DNA from: Calothrix sp. NIES-4101
GTDB taxonomy: Bacteria > Cyanobacteriota > Cyanobacteriia > Cyanobacteriales > Nostocaceae
Direction: 5' to 3'
NCBI GenBank assembly: GCA_004296455.1
Contig: AP018280.1
Coordinates: 62,001-126,000, forward strand
Length of the DNA stretch: 64,000 bases
The position numbers and the translations under genes were made by a program. Below, one piece after another: positions 44,801 through 54,102 of this stretch (positions are counted from its first letter, which is position 1; each line of letters opens with the position of its first letter). Below the pieces are notes generated by a model. That model saw only the letters and a program-made list of their open reading frames with translations. It did no database searches and was not told the DNA's origin.

Positions 44801-45821
44801 CCTCGTCACCGTTTTACGCAGACATCGCGCTTCGGTGTGGAATGTCGCGATCGCTCCTAATGGTCAAACATTGGTTTCCTCCAGTGCCGATGGCACAGTG
44901 AACTTATGGAAACCGGATGGCAAACTTCTGCACACCATAAATCTGGATCAAGGAGAGGCTTGGACAGTGGATGTGAGTCCTGATGGTCAGGCGATCGCTA
45001 TTGGTAGTAATAATGGCTTCCTGAACCTGTGGGACATCAATGGCAAACAATTACAGACTATCAAAGCCCATGGGGATGTCGTGTTTGATGTCACCTTCAA
45101 TCCCCTGGGGACAGAAATCGCCTCTGTCAGTTGGGATGGCTCGGTGAACCTGTGGCACCGCGATGGTAGGTTAATCCAAGCTCTGCAAAAAAGTCCAGTT
45201 GTCATTCATGCCGCAGCATTTAGTCCCAATAACCAATGGCTAGCAGTTGTGGGTCGAGATAAAATTATCCACCTGTGGCAACGGCAGACATCGGGACGCT
45301 TTCCGACCAAACCTCAGTTGCAACTGCCAGGACATAATAGCCATATGTGGGATGTTGCTTTTAGTCCAGATGGTCAAATGCTAGCAACTGCTAGTGAGGA
45401 CACCACAATCAAGCTCTGGTCACTAGATGGCAAACTCATTCGGACACTTACAGGACACAGCGATCGCGTCAATGCTATCACCTTTATTCCCGCCAATTCC
45501 GGACTCCCTGCCGCCTGGGGTACTGTCATCGCTTCTGCCAGTTGGGACAAAACCATCAAACTCTGGAAATTGGATGGCACCCTGCTCACCACTTTGGAAG
45601 GACATGAAGAACGAGCGTTGGATGTAGCGTTTTATCCGGCTACGAAAACTAGAGGCGCACTGCTGGCATCTGCGGGATTAGATGATGTGGTCATTCTCTG
45701 GCAACTTGATCAAGTGTTGGATATAAAGCAGATCATGCACTCTAGTTGCGCTTGGGTACACGATTATTTACAGACAAAACCAAATCCTGATGGCGATCGC
45801 TCTTTATGTGATGGCAAGTAG
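41898..45821 (+). CDS. Membrane-anchored STAND-like ATPase with PAS domain and 14 WD40 repeats
   Basis: 1307 residues. The AAA_35-type ATPase is at about 1-400: [19 protein letters not shown] near 42, Walker [13 protein letters not shown] near 138 and the sensor segment [25 protein letters not shown] domain lies at about 447-560 ([20 protein letters not shown]). A coiled coil and one transmembrane helix follow at about 585-610 ([20 protein letters not shown]). The rest is a WD40 array of 14 units with the usual GH...FSPDGQ...LW pattern, enough for two seven-bladed propellers. The propellers would be on one side of the membrane and the ATPase/PAS on the other. No kinase, caspase or nuclease effector is present. 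It lies 253 bases after the HTH-ATPase gene on the same strand. Confidence 0.85.
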   Translation: MGNSFRYKVGGCLQADAPNYVVRQADRQLYQALRVGEFCYVFNARQMGKSSLLVRVKQQLQQDGAHCAYLDMTRLGSDRLMPQQWYRGIIVSLLQSFQLLGIVDYRDWFASHADIPWIQCLTLFVEEILWGQFCQTPIYIFIDEIDSVLSLEFPTDDFFAWIRSCYHQRTHDIRYQRLNIVLFGVTTPSDLIADKQRTPFNIGHAIQLDGFTITEATPLAAGLDAAAENPLATLQAILHWTGGQPFLTQKLCQMVIYVREQGEQPRLQISPDMETLWVDELVKAYCLDNWETHDEPVHLRTIRDRLFWNENRTGRLLGIYQQLLQGELVPLDDSREQLELLLSGLVVRQGNHLAIKNPIYQHVFNLAWVNQQLNRLRPYAAAINAWVASQRRDTSKLLRGKCLLAAQQWAQDKSLSDLDYQFLTASQDAERQLIQQQLEAQQESERFFRQLAEAIPQIVWILEPDGRLSYSNQQGTSFSGRSLSEVKDWQRLNVVHPDDQPRSLAAWTYSLETNSPYEVQLRIQDGEGNYRWFLNRAIPIRDGSGQVVKWFGTSTDLDNLKREEEIQRLREVEQRLQQQQRASRLQKWLLLTVSTAFVIASCLGLYAFAQRRQATLREIEAITHASEAQFASGNRLDALVTAIKAQNKLSKLSGVPTELATQVEGELRRASFQAVERNRLRGDKGRVLGIAVSRDGQVIASAHQQSEIFLWGANGKLLHTLKGHEGEVNDVEFSPDGQILVSAGQDGTVRLWRRDGSPLKIFRGHQEKVLSVAVSPDGKWIASASQDKTVKLWSLDGTLKRTFTGHSDFVWDVAFSPNGRSLASASWDNTVILWNVEGTKIRTLKNSIPSEKGKNRLVSVAFSRDGQTLATGDWYGNILWWRVDGTLLHTASEHHSAVVSLAFSPDGQTLVSGSWDEKIKFWNTDKAVTRTLNAHPSGTWEVAFSADGQTLFSGGEDKLVRIWELHPNLVTVLRRHRASVWNVAIAPNGQTLVSSSADGTVNLWKPDGKLLHTINLDQGEAWTVDVSPDGQAIAIGSNNGFLNLWDINGKQLQTIKAHGDVVFDVTFNPLGTEIASVSWDGSVNLWHRDGRLIQALQKSPVVIHAAAFSPNNQWLAVVGRDKIIHLWQRQTSGRFPTKPQLQLPGHNSHMWDVAFSPDGQMLATASEDTTIKLWSLDGKLIRTLTGHSDRVNAITFIPANSGLPAAWGTVIASASWDKTIKLWKLDGTLLTTLEGHEERALDVAFYPATKTRGALLASAGLDDVVILWQLDQVLDIKQIMHSSCAWVHDYLQTKPNPDGDRSLCDGK

Positions 45822-46216
45822 GAAATTATAACTTGAGCAATTTTGTGTATCTATGATATGCAGCGAAAATGGGAAACTATCAAACCTATTTATGGGAAAA
45901 TATGGCTTAAAGTATAGGTTAGTGAAAATATTATTATCAAACACTTTTTACCTATTACCACCTAAATATTTTTTTAGCTCAATATCATATAAATCATTTA
46001 ATACATTTACTGAACATCATTTATATCAATTAGTCTTGAATTTTAATATTTGTTAGGAAATCAGAGTGATTTAGTTGCTATGTGGGGGCTTGACATAGAA
46101 CTCAATTGGCAGGATATTTTAGGGACTTCCAGATAACAAAATATCTATCACATTTTTGGTAAGAGAGTGTTGTAGTGAGGGGAGTACAAAAAGACTTTCT
46201 ATCAATAGCGATTGCA
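45822..46216. other. Intergenic region, no supported gene
   Basis: About 390 A+T-rich bases between the WD40 gene and the small membrane protein. A 67-codon frame from 45853 has no ribosome site or familiar sequence, and its composition is that of a spacer. Confidence 0.45.
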
Positions 46217-46654
46217 ATGGATCATCCTGCCAAAGTCAACTTCAAAGTCCGAAACCTGATTTTAGACTATGCTCTGGGTGCAGCGATGATTGCACTGTTG
46301 CCGATTCCTAAAATTGGGTTACTGCAAGCGATCACTTTAGTAGTTCTCAACCTTTTTCTTGTCAGAGATATTGCCCGTCTCTGGCACTTCCGAAAGGGAG
46401 GAGATTTATTAGCCAAAGTCGGCATCCTTTTTGGTATCGCTGGGTCAATTTTGATGGGTTTTCTAACTTGGTTATGCTTATTCATTGTAGCTCTGTTGGT
46501 GGGTGAACCCAGGCTCATGATTTTAGCTCCTGGAGTTGTTGCGTTCTCTTGCTTTTGGGGAATTGGGCAAGCAGTACATCATTTCTACCTAAGTAAGGTT
46601 CCCATGTCTTCAGATAATTCTCATACATCATGGGTGCAAGAAGATGAAATTTAA
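46217..46654 (+). CDS. Small integral membrane protein of unknown function
   Basis: 145 residues from ATG 46217; a GTG at 46175 would add 14 residues. Four hydrophobic helices are evident, starting LILDYALGAAMIALLPIPKI and LLQAITLVVLNLFLVRDIAR. They are followed by two more in the second half (ILFGIAGSILMGFLTWLCLF, LMILAPGVVAFSCFWGIGQA). The stop overlaps the start of the lipase gene by 11 bases, so the two are translationally coupled. It may act as a membrane partner of the exported lipase or in lipid handling. I do not recognise the family. Confidence 0.65.
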   Translation: MDHPAKVNFKVRNLILDYALGAAMIALLPIPKIGLLQAITLVVLNLFLVRDIARLWHFRKGGDLLAKVGILFGIAGSILMGFLTWLCLFIVALLVGEPRLMILAPGVVAFSCFWGIGQAVHHFYLSKVPMSSDNSHTSWVQEDEI

Positions 46655-47816
46655 CCGCCGTTATCTACTTTGGTCTGGATTAGGCGCAACAATTGCTGCG
46701 GCATTCGGGCGGGATCATTGGCGACGAAGTGCATTAGCAGCCAAGCAGGCTGAACTCAGACAATTGTACGACCCGCAAAAGCTAGTTCAAGATGCCTTTC
46801 AAGCTGATCTAGCTTCGGTAAAACAACTAATTGCAGTTCAAAAGAGTGCCACATTGCGATCGCCCACTATTCCTTATAATCGTGAGTGGTCAAAGTTGTT
46901 GATTGTTGGTAGCAAACTCTGCACTGAACAATATCTGCGGGGTAAATATCAAGCTGATTACGATGGCAATATTTCTACCTTACCTTTGTATCAAAAAGGT
47001 TTTACCAGCTTTCAACAGGTGACTTCCTTCAAAGCATCCGAACGAATCGAAGAAACAATCCCCTTTGAAGTCCCCACCTCAGATATAGAAACAATTCAAG
47101 GTAATCTCAAAGATATTGGCGATCGCTTCAATCAAACGAAAGAAACTATTAAGAAAGAAGTTAAGCAGGTGGTTCAGCTACATCAAAAAGTCCCGGTTTA
47201 TTACGGCTTTTTGTTGACTTCTGCAAAGGCGAATATCTTGATGTTTCGAGGTACTCAGCGACAAACCGAGTGGTTGGAGAATGCACTTGCGCTACAAGAC
47301 ACTTACCAGAACCCCATGACTAAGAGTCCTATGGGTAAAGTACATTATGGGATTTATGACTTTTATCAATCTTTCCTTGCTAAACCAGTTGCCGAAGCCG
47401 TCAAATCCCTAGATACAGACAAACCATTATTCATTTCTGGACACAGCCTAGGGGCGGCTCTCGCGACTCTCGCGGCTATGGATACAGTACTGCTTTATCC
47501 CAAATTACGGCAAAAGTTACAACTCTATACCTATGCTGGTCCCAGGGTTGGCGATAGGGAATTTATTACAGTTCACAGCAAACTTATTCCTAACCACTAC
47601 CGGGTAGTCAACCTCGCAGATACCATTCCTCTGTTGCCTATGAGTCAACAACTCAAAGCCGAATTTGTTCACGGTGGAGAGCAATGGTCATTTCTATCTT
47701 ACCAAGGTGACATTATGCCCAACCACATTGTTGCAACCTATCGTAATGCCATTGAACAGGAGGCAGAAAGCAGGACAGATAAAGGGTTTGATAATTTGCA
47801 CCTCCATATATCCTAA
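46644..47816 (+). CDS. Class 3 lipase
   Basis: 390 residues. The N-terminus (MKFNRRYLLWSGLGATIAAA) has a twin-arginine pair followed by a hydrophobic stretch, so export by Tat or as a membrane-anchored protein is possible. The alpha/beta-hydrolase core follows. The nucleophile is Ser268 in GHSLGAALATLAAMD. The acid is probably Asp in VVNLADTIPLLP, and the His lies in IMPNHIVATYRN near the C-terminus. This is the lipase class 3 (triacylglycerol lipase-like) layout. The 11-base overlap with the upstream membrane-protein gene suggests translation as a pair. It begins the hydrolase island and would cleave lipid or ester bonds in the periplasm or membrane. Confidence 0.85.
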   Translation: MKFNRRYLLWSGLGATIAAAFGRDHWRRSALAAKQAELRQLYDPQKLVQDAFQADLASVKQLIAVQKSATLRSPTIPYNREWSKLLIVGSKLCTEQYLRGKYQADYDGNISTLPLYQKGFTSFQQVTSFKASERIEETIPFEVPTSDIETIQGNLKDIGDRFNQTKETIKKEVKQVVQLHQKVPVYYGFLLTSAKANILMFRGTQRQTEWLENALALQDTYQNPMTKSPMGKVHYGIYDFYQSFLAKPVAEAVKSLDTDKPLFISGHSLGAALATLAAMDTVLLYPKLRQKLQLYTYAGPRVGDREFITVHSKLIPNHYRVVNLADTIPLLPMSQQLKAEFVHGGEQWSFLSYQGDIMPNHIVATYRNAIEQEAESRTDKGFDNLHLHIS

Positions 47817-48012
47817 AAGGCAGGGTATCGACCAGAACTTAACGCAACCATCAAACATATCACGTTCTAGTTTTATTCAATAAAATCACCCATAAATAAT
47901 CATTTGGCGCGCTTTTGCAAATTAGGGATTATTTCCTATGCAATTTGAACCCGAAAATTTCCGAGCGCCGTCGATGAAAATCTTTCTAGTTGGTCAACCC
48001 ACAAGAAAAAAT

Positions 48013-50034
48013 ATGAAAACTCACCTTTTGACCCTCGCGAGTATCCTGATACCATTCTTCAGCATGAGCACACCCGCCCAAAGCCAGCCCCCAGCAAAAG
48101 CTATCAGTGGCAAGGTGCTCAAATGTCCTATGCCTTTAGCTGCCAACGAAGTTGATGGCAAAACTGTGATTTGTGGGCAAATCAAAGTACCAGAAAACTG
48201 GAACAAACCTAACGGCAAACTCATCACCCTCACCTACGCCCGCAAGATGTCCTTTAATCAATCGGCGATCGCTGATCCGATTATCTTCTTTGCAGGTGGT
48301 CCCGGTGGTTCGGTACTGGCTTCCCAAGGCAGTTCAAGTTTTGATTTTAGCTTTCTACGCCAAACCCGCGACGTGATCGTTTGGGATCAACGAGGCAATC
48401 GTTACAGTGAAGATTTACGCTGCCCCCAAAATGTACAGGTACCAAATGCTGCCGCCATAGATACTGCCCTGAAGAAATTAGGGAAACCCAAATTCACGGT
48501 CAGGAGTAACCCCGAAGCAATACTCACCTGGACTCGCCAGGTTGAGGTAATTAGTGGAACGGCACGATGTGCGGCTTACTTTAAGGCACAGGGACAAGAT
48601 GTGTCTCAATATAATACCGCTAACACGGTGCGGGATGCGATCGCTCTGATGGAGCATCTCCACTATCCTGTCTACAACCTGTTTGGGATTTCCTATGGTA
48701 CTCAGGTGACACTGGCTATTATGGATTATTACAAAAAAAATCCTAGTGCGAATTTGCCGCCGATCCGCAGTGCTGTGATTGATGGTGTTTACCCCCAAAA
48801 CGTTTCCTCGGTAGAAGAAGCACTTACCGCCCCCTACAATATTTTGCGCGTCTTTACTGACTGTGAGGCGGATACAGTCTGCGGTGCTGCATATCCCCAG
48901 ATTAAACAGCGCACCATCGACCTACTAGCCCGCCTGGAAGCATCACCAATCAAGGATAAGCGGGGGAAAGCGATTGCCCTGAAGGATGTGGTCGAAGTTC
49001 TCCATACCGCTGTTCAACTACAACCGGAGCTAATTCCCTATCTGCCGCGTCTGGTGAATGAGTTGGCACAGGGTCAAACCGCCACCTATGCTGTATTACG
49101 GGAGATAATTGAGGGGCAGGTGACTATACTGCCAAAAACCTCTGAAGCGACAAATGGGGTAGCAAGTAACCCACTTAACCCAATTACATCGGAGACAACA
49201 GCACTGGCAGCAGACCTACGGGCGATTGCTAATCGGCTCGATAGGCTGGGTAAGACAACCAGTAACTTGGCAGGGGCAATTGAGGAGGCGAAGACCCTAT
49301 CACGGCTGTATATTGGTGTGCTTAACCGTTATTTGATTGATAGCAGCCCAGAAGAGCGCAATAAATTCTCTGACACTGTAATCAACTTTTTTGCCAGCTA
49401 TCCAGAACAGCAAAACCGAGCAGGATTACTGAGGCTCTCTAATACCTTGACAGGAATTGTCGCCGGGGAATTGAGCGCGATCACTAATCAGATGAGTGAA
49501 GCAGAAGTGCGTACCGTTTGGCGTTCCTTAACAGATGATAAAGTTCTCCAACGCCTGCAAGAAATTGATGTGATGACCAATATGGTTGTCAAATGTAATG
49601 ATCGCGGCGCGTCCTTCAAGATTGATCGAGCATTGCAAAGATACCGTGCCTTCCCTGCCCCACAACTGATTGATAGCCTAGAATTAGCTGCCTACTATCA
49701 AGCTCGTTGCGAAATATTTGGATCAGCTGTGCCAGAGTATAGTGTCTTACCTCCCGTCAGTAGTGATTTGCCGACCCTAGTGATGAATGGAGCCAGAGAC
49801 AATGCCACACCGGTGGAATATGGAGAACTTGCCTTCAAAACCCTGAGCAACGCCAAAATAGTCACTGTTCCCATGACTGATCACGGTGTGGTGCGATATT
49901 CCAAATGTGCCAGAGACATTGCCCACACCTTCTTTCTCTACCCAAATGCCAAGCTTGATACTTCCTGCATCAATGCATTTCGTCCCGTTTTTGTGTTGCC
50001 CAAAGACCCACTGCCCCAGGCTAAGAAGCCTTGA
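48013..50034 (+). CDS. Exported S33 (TAP-like) alpha/beta-hydrolase peptidase
   Basis: 673 residues from ATG 48013, which opens a signal peptide (MKTHLLTLASILIPFFSMST, PAQSQ); upstream in-frame ATGs would spoil it. The oxyanion HGGPGG-type region is FFAGGPGGSVLASQ, and VIVWDQRGNRYS follows. The nucleophile is the Ser in LFGISYGTQVTLAI, the Asp is in VMNGARDNATPVEY and the His in MTDHGVVRYSKC. This is the tripeptidyl/prolyl aminopeptidase layout with the TAP C-terminal domain. A long helical lid of about 170 residues, with an Ala/Ser/Thr-rich stretch near 375-420, sits between the halves and exceeds that of the third peptidase here. It should release amino-terminal peptides or amides outside the cytoplasm; the substrate is unknown. 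Confidence 0.85.
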   Translation: MKTHLLTLASILIPFFSMSTPAQSQPPAKAISGKVLKCPMPLAANEVDGKTVICGQIKVPENWNKPNGKLITLTYARKMSFNQSAIADPIIFFAGGPGGSVLASQGSSSFDFSFLRQTRDVIVWDQRGNRYSEDLRCPQNVQVPNAAAIDTALKKLGKPKFTVRSNPEAILTWTRQVEVISGTARCAAYFKAQGQDVSQYNTANTVRDAIALMEHLHYPVYNLFGISYGTQVTLAIMDYYKKNPSANLPPIRSAVIDGVYPQNVSSVEEALTAPYNILRVFTDCEADTVCGAAYPQIKQRTIDLLARLEASPIKDKRGKAIALKDVVEVLHTAVQLQPELIPYLPRLVNELAQGQTATYAVLREIIEGQVTILPKTSEATNGVASNPLNPITSETTALAADLRAIANRLDRLGKTTSNLAGAIEEAKTLSRLYIGVLNRYLIDSSPEERNKFSDTVINFFASYPEQQNRAGLLRLSNTLTGIVAGELSAITNQMSEAEVRTVWRSLTDDKVLQRLQEIDVMTNMVVKCNDRGASFKIDRALQRYRAFPAPQLIDSLELAAYYQARCEIFGSAVPEYSVLPPVSSDLPTLVMNGARDNATPVEYGELAFKTLSNAKIVTVPMTDHGVVRYSKCARDIAHTFFLYPNAKLDTSCINAFRPVFVLPKDPLPQAKKP

Positions 50035-50079
50035 AAAATAGCATTAGCCAATGTTTCTATAATTATAAATTAACTAAAA

Positions 50080-51870
50080 ATGAATCAAAAAACTTTCCGA
50101 TTTGTAAGTTTGTTGTTGGGACTAGCGATCGCTTTCAGCATTGGCACCCACGTCCGTTCAGCGCCCTCCCCAAAACCTCAGACAACGAATCAAACAGTCG
50201 CTAATACACGCAGTTTTCCTCTGTCAGAGCCAAACTACACTAGCAAACGTATCCGGGATTTTAGCCCTTTTAGCGCAGCACTCACTAATTTTTCTGCCAA
50301 GCGGCGTAATGAGCTAGACAAGGAGTTACTAGAAGCCACCGTGCCGAAAATGCAACAAATGATGGCAAGTGGCAAACTCAGTGCTACCGAATTGGTGGTT
50401 TATTACCTCGATCGCATCCAGCGCTATGACATCAACAAACTCAACTCCGTCATGGAACTGAATCCTGATGCCCTAGAGATTGCCAAAAAACTCGATGATG
50501 AGCGCAAAGCCGGAAAGGTGAGGGGAGCTATGCACGGTATCCCAGTATTGCTTAAAGATAACATTGCCGCGAATGGGATGCACACCACTGCCGGAGCCTA
50601 TGCTCTAAAGGATTGGAAACCTGATCAGGATGCGTTTTTGGTACAGCAGTTGCGAAATGCCGGAGCTATTATTTTAGGGAAAACTAACTTGTCAGAATGG
50701 GCAAACTACCTTGACGACAATATGCCCAGTGGGTTTAGTGCTCTCGGTGGTCAAACCCGCAATCCCTACGGAGCTTTTGACACCCTCGGTTCCAGTTCTG
50801 GTTCTGCCGTATCAGTTGCCGCTAACCTGACTGCTGTGAGTGTAGGTAGCGAAACCCAAGGCTCAATTGTACAACCAGCCAGAAAAAATAATGTAGTGGG
50901 GCTAAAACCGAGTTACGGGCTAGTCAGTGGCGATTACGTAATTCCTTTGATTGCCTGGGTTGATATGCCAGGTCCAATTGGTCGCACCGTAACCGATGTT
51001 GCAACCTTGCTCACTGCCATGGCTGGCAATAACTCAAAGGCAGATACGAAGGTTACTGCCCTAGCAAAAACAGACTTTACCCAGTTTCTCTCTCTGGATT
51101 CCGCCCGTAAGCTTCGGGTTGGGGTAGCAACTTTTGGCAAGGATGACGAGGAGGCATTTATCAAGAAAATCTTGGCGGCGCAACCACAATTGCCAGAATC
51201 TCAGATCAAGCTACTGCGACAGTATGCAGCACAACTGTACGCCGCGAAAAATCAGCAAGTCCAAAGTGCGATCGCCGCCCTCCGCAAGCAAAAAATCAAG
51301 GTAGTAGAAATTGTCGCTAGCAAACTGCCAAAGGAGAACCTAACCCAGGTTTCAAACCCGGATTTGGAATACAACTTTAAAAACGACCTGAATAGCTTTT
51401 TAGCTCAAGCTAAGGGTGTACCTGTGGACTCACTAGCCAAGATTATCGAGATCAATAAAGCTGACTCCAGCAATCGGATTCCCTATGGGCAAAGATCAAT
51501 TGAAAGGTCTCAAAACACAGCCATTACTGCCAAAGAATATGCTGCCAGACAAGCAAGCCTGAAAAATACGGCAACCAATAGTTTAAATCAGCTACTGAAA
51601 ACAAACAATATCAGTGTGTTAGTTGTACCTGTTGATACCATGTTTGCTCACTCGACATCGGGCTTTCCTGCTTTGACAGTACCCAGTAGTTTTTCTCCCG
51701 AAGGAGAACCTGAAGCCATCAAGTTTGTAGGTCGGTATTTGGGAGAAGCAGACATATTGGCGGTTGGTTATGCCTATGAACAGGCAACTCGTATCCGTAA
51801 AACTCCTAATCTGGATGCAACCATCGCCACATTTACGAAAATCAATCACTCAGTGCCAAGTGTTCGTTAA
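50080..51870 (+). CDS. Exported amidase-signature enzyme
   Basis: 596 residues. A signal peptide (LLGLAIAFSIGTHVRSAPSP) precedes the amidase-signature domain. The catalytic Lys is in MHGIPVLLKDNIAANG, the cis-Ser in LGSSSGSAVSVAAN and the nucleophilic Ser in VGSETQGSIVQPAR, completing the Ser-cisSer-Lys triad. The pattern GSETQGS departs slightly from the commoner G(S/T)(D/E)TGGS. The N-terminal extension and export signal separate it from GatA, the cytoplasmic tRNA amidotransferase subunit. It lies 45 bases after the first peptidase gene on the same strand and would hydrolyse amides or peptide-like bonds. Substrate unknown. Confidence 0.85.
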   Translation: MNQKTFRFVSLLLGLAIAFSIGTHVRSAPSPKPQTTNQTVANTRSFPLSEPNYTSKRIRDFSPFSAALTNFSAKRRNELDKELLEATVPKMQQMMASGKLSATELVVYYLDRIQRYDINKLNSVMELNPDALEIAKKLDDERKAGKVRGAMHGIPVLLKDNIAANGMHTTAGAYALKDWKPDQDAFLVQQLRNAGAIILGKTNLSEWANYLDDNMPSGFSALGGQTRNPYGAFDTLGSSSGSAVSVAANLTAVSVGSETQGSIVQPARKNNVVGLKPSYGLVSGDYVIPLIAWVDMPGPIGRTVTDVATLLTAMAGNNSKADTKVTALAKTDFTQFLSLDSARKLRVGVATFGKDDEEAFIKKILAAQPQLPESQIKLLRQYAAQLYAAKNQQVQSAIAALRKQKIKVVEIVASKLPKENLTQVSNPDLEYNFKNDLNSFLAQAKGVPVDSLAKIIEINKADSSNRIPYGQRSIERSQNTAITAKEYAARQASLKNTATNSLNQLLKTNNISVLVVPVDTMFAHSTSGFPALTVPSSFSPEGEPEAIKFVGRYLGEADILAVGYAYEQATRIRKTPNLDATIATFTKINHSVPSVR

Positions 51871-51949
51871 GCCGCACTGGTTCCTGGTCAATAGATCAAA
51901 AATTCCCGGCAAAGAGATTCATAGATACCCTACTATCGCCATCCACACT

Positions 51950-53920
51950 ATGAAAATAAAAACTTGTCAATTGTTCAGTCTGCTATTTGCTTTAGCGATC
52001 GCTCTTCCCGTTAAACATTCCTCAGTCATAGCCCAGGATGCATCCCTGAAGTCCTCTGTCCCCCGCACCACTAAAATTCCTTGCCCAGTACCGCCAGACC
52101 CTGAAGAAGTCGAAGGTAAAACCATTATTTGCGGTGTCGTCGCTGTTCCCGAAGATTACAGCAAGCCAACGGGGAGACAAGTCGAGTTAACCTACACGCT
52201 ACTGCGGAGTAAAAGCCTTTCACCCCAACCTGATCCTGTTGTCGTTTTACATGGTGGTCCCGGTGGCAGCGATATATCCGCATTATCATTCATGATTCCC
52301 CTATACACGCAACAACGCCAGAGCCGTGATGTGATTTTATTTGATCAACGTGGCTCCCAATATTCTGGGGATTTGGCTTGTTCCCCCACGGCTTTTATCC
52401 TGGAAAAAGTGATTAATGCGCCTGGTAATGAATTGGCGAAAAAATATGCAGCCTTTGCTCAAAAATTCAAAGATCCAATTGTTGATCCCGACGGTCAAGC
52501 TCTCGCTGTTTATGCGCTGTGTCATAGCATTATCAAGGGTTATGGGGCTGACCTCAACCAGTACAACACCACAAATAATGCCAGAGATGTGGTAAATTTG
52601 GCTTCTGCCCTGGGCTATGACAAAATTAATCTCTACGGTATTTCCTATGGCACGTACCTGGGGATGCGAGTCATGCGCGACCATCCACAGCGTATCCGTA
52701 GTGTTGTTCTAGATTCGACCATCCCACCCCAAGTTAAAAAGTACGAAGCTGTTGTTAGAGATTTGGAAGTGTCAACGTTGAATTTGATTGAGGATTGCCA
52801 GCAGGATAAAGATTGCAATAGAGCTTATCCCAATCTCAAGGCACGTACGATCGCTTTATTGAAGGCACTAGACAAAAAACCAATTCCAATCCCATCTAAT
52901 GACAAAAATAAGCCATCAGAAAGTGTCACGGTACAGGCATTTGAGGCTTTAATTCGCAAGATGAATCAGGACTATAGAATCTCTGAGTATCTACCCCTGA
53001 TGATATCGGAATTGGAGAAGGGCGTGACCACTACCTATGTAGGTGTTGCCTCTGGCAAAATTTTCACTACACCCGCACCGAAGACAATCCCCATTGGTGC
53101 GCCTCAAGAACTAATGGCTAAAGGTGATGAATTGAGAAAGCAAGCCCGCAAGCTATTGTCCGAGAGGGCTAAATTTTTGGAATCGAGACGACCTTCCCAA
53201 CAATGGGTCAAACAAGTGCTGAATGTCATTGACAGCTTGCCGGAAAAGGAACGCACCGTTACTCGTGGTAATTTCTACGGTGTAGGCTACCAAAGCGGAA
53301 TGCTACGCGATCGCAAAACCTTGATTGCCACAATTGCGGAAATCTTCCCAAAATCGCAGGTTGAGGCTCTAACCAAGCCCCTACAAACCAAGACGGATGC
53401 GGAAATACGTCATATTTATGAGGTGATCGGCACCATTTTCCGTGAAGCCAAACTGCTGGATAATGGAACACCAGGTGGCACATTTCGGAGTTTTGACTGC
53501 CAAGATTTGCTTCCCCCTAGCAACCCGGCTCAGACTGAAGCCAACGCCAAGCAAATGGAAATGCCAGAGTTAGGACGTTCAAATTTACTAGCTGCTAGGC
53601 AAGCCTATGCCCTCTGTAAGTCTTGGCAAGTTGAGCCTGCCCCAGCCAAAAACAGCGAAGTGTTAAAAAGCACGATTCCGACCCTAGTGCTTCAGGGGCG
53701 CTATGACATCCAAACGAATTCTACAGTTGGCAAACAGGCGATGGCGGGATTAACCAATGGCACCTATTTAGAATTTCCCAAGGCAGGACATGGTGTGCTG
53801 CTCTTTTCCCAGTGTGCGAAGGATGTTGGAGCTGCTTTTGTGAATAATCCCTCTCGTCCTCCCAATGCAGAATGTAGGGAAACTTTGAAACCTAAGTTTG
53901 TACTGCCACCTGTGAAGTAA
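51950..53920 (+). CDS. Exported S33 (TAP-like) alpha/beta-hydrolase peptidase, second copy
   Basis: 656 residues from ATG 51950; the longer frame starting at 51764 overlaps the amidase and lacks a signal peptide at its start. The chosen start opens MKIKTCQLFSLLFALAIALP. The motifs are VVLHGGPGGSDIS, VILFDQRGSQYSGDLAC, the nucleophile in LYGISYGTYLGMRV, the Asp in LQGRYDIQTNSTVG and the His in KAGHGVLLFSQC. A helical lid of about 150 residues, related in position to that of the first copy, lies between core halves. It diverges considerably from the first copy, so the duplication is old. Co-directional with the amidase, 79 bases downstream. Confidence 0.85.
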   Translation: MKIKTCQLFSLLFALAIALPVKHSSVIAQDASLKSSVPRTTKIPCPVPPDPEEVEGKTIICGVVAVPEDYSKPTGRQVELTYTLLRSKSLSPQPDPVVVLHGGPGGSDISALSFMIPLYTQQRQSRDVILFDQRGSQYSGDLACSPTAFILEKVINAPGNELAKKYAAFAQKFKDPIVDPDGQALAVYALCHSIIKGYGADLNQYNTTNNARDVVNLASALGYDKINLYGISYGTYLGMRVMRDHPQRIRSVVLDSTIPPQVKKYEAVVRDLEVSTLNLIEDCQQDKDCNRAYPNLKARTIALLKALDKKPIPIPSNDKNKPSESVTVQAFEALIRKMNQDYRISEYLPLMISELEKGVTTTYVGVASGKIFTTPAPKTIPIGAPQELMAKGDELRKQARKLLSERAKFLESRRPSQQWVKQVLNVIDSLPEKERTVTRGNFYGVGYQSGMLRDRKTLIATIAEIFPKSQVEALTKPLQTKTDAEIRHIYEVIGTIFREAKLLDNGTPGGTFRSFDCQDLLPPSNPAQTEANAKQMEMPELGRSNLLAARQAYALCKSWQVEPAPAKNSEVLKSTIPTLVLQGRYDIQTNSTVGKQAMAGLTNGTYLEFPKAGHGVLLFSQCAKDVGAAFVNNPSRPPNAECRETLKPKFVLPPVK

Positions 53921-54102
53921 ACAAATCCTGGAGTGGGCGATCGGTTCAACGCTAATCGCCCACTAACGTTCAGCTAACCCTTCCAATTAACCCATACAAA
54001 CAATACAGGCAAAAACTTATGGATTTAACGCTGTTCGCTGTGTGGGAAGAACAGTTGTTGATTGTTGGTACTACTCCAGTTGATCAGTAATTCTCAATAT
54101 TT

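Noticed and set aside
40088-45821. Known anti-phage Avs-type defence system
   Set aside because: No nuclease, protease or other effector domain of described Avs proteins is visible, so the pair is reported only as a signalling candidate.
45853-46056. 67-codon frame after the WD40 gene
   Set aside because: A+T-rich, no ribosome site, no similarity seen; treated as spacer.
51764-51949. Long N-terminal extension of the second S33 peptidase
   Set aside because: It overlaps the amidase coding region in another frame; the signal peptide begins at 51950.
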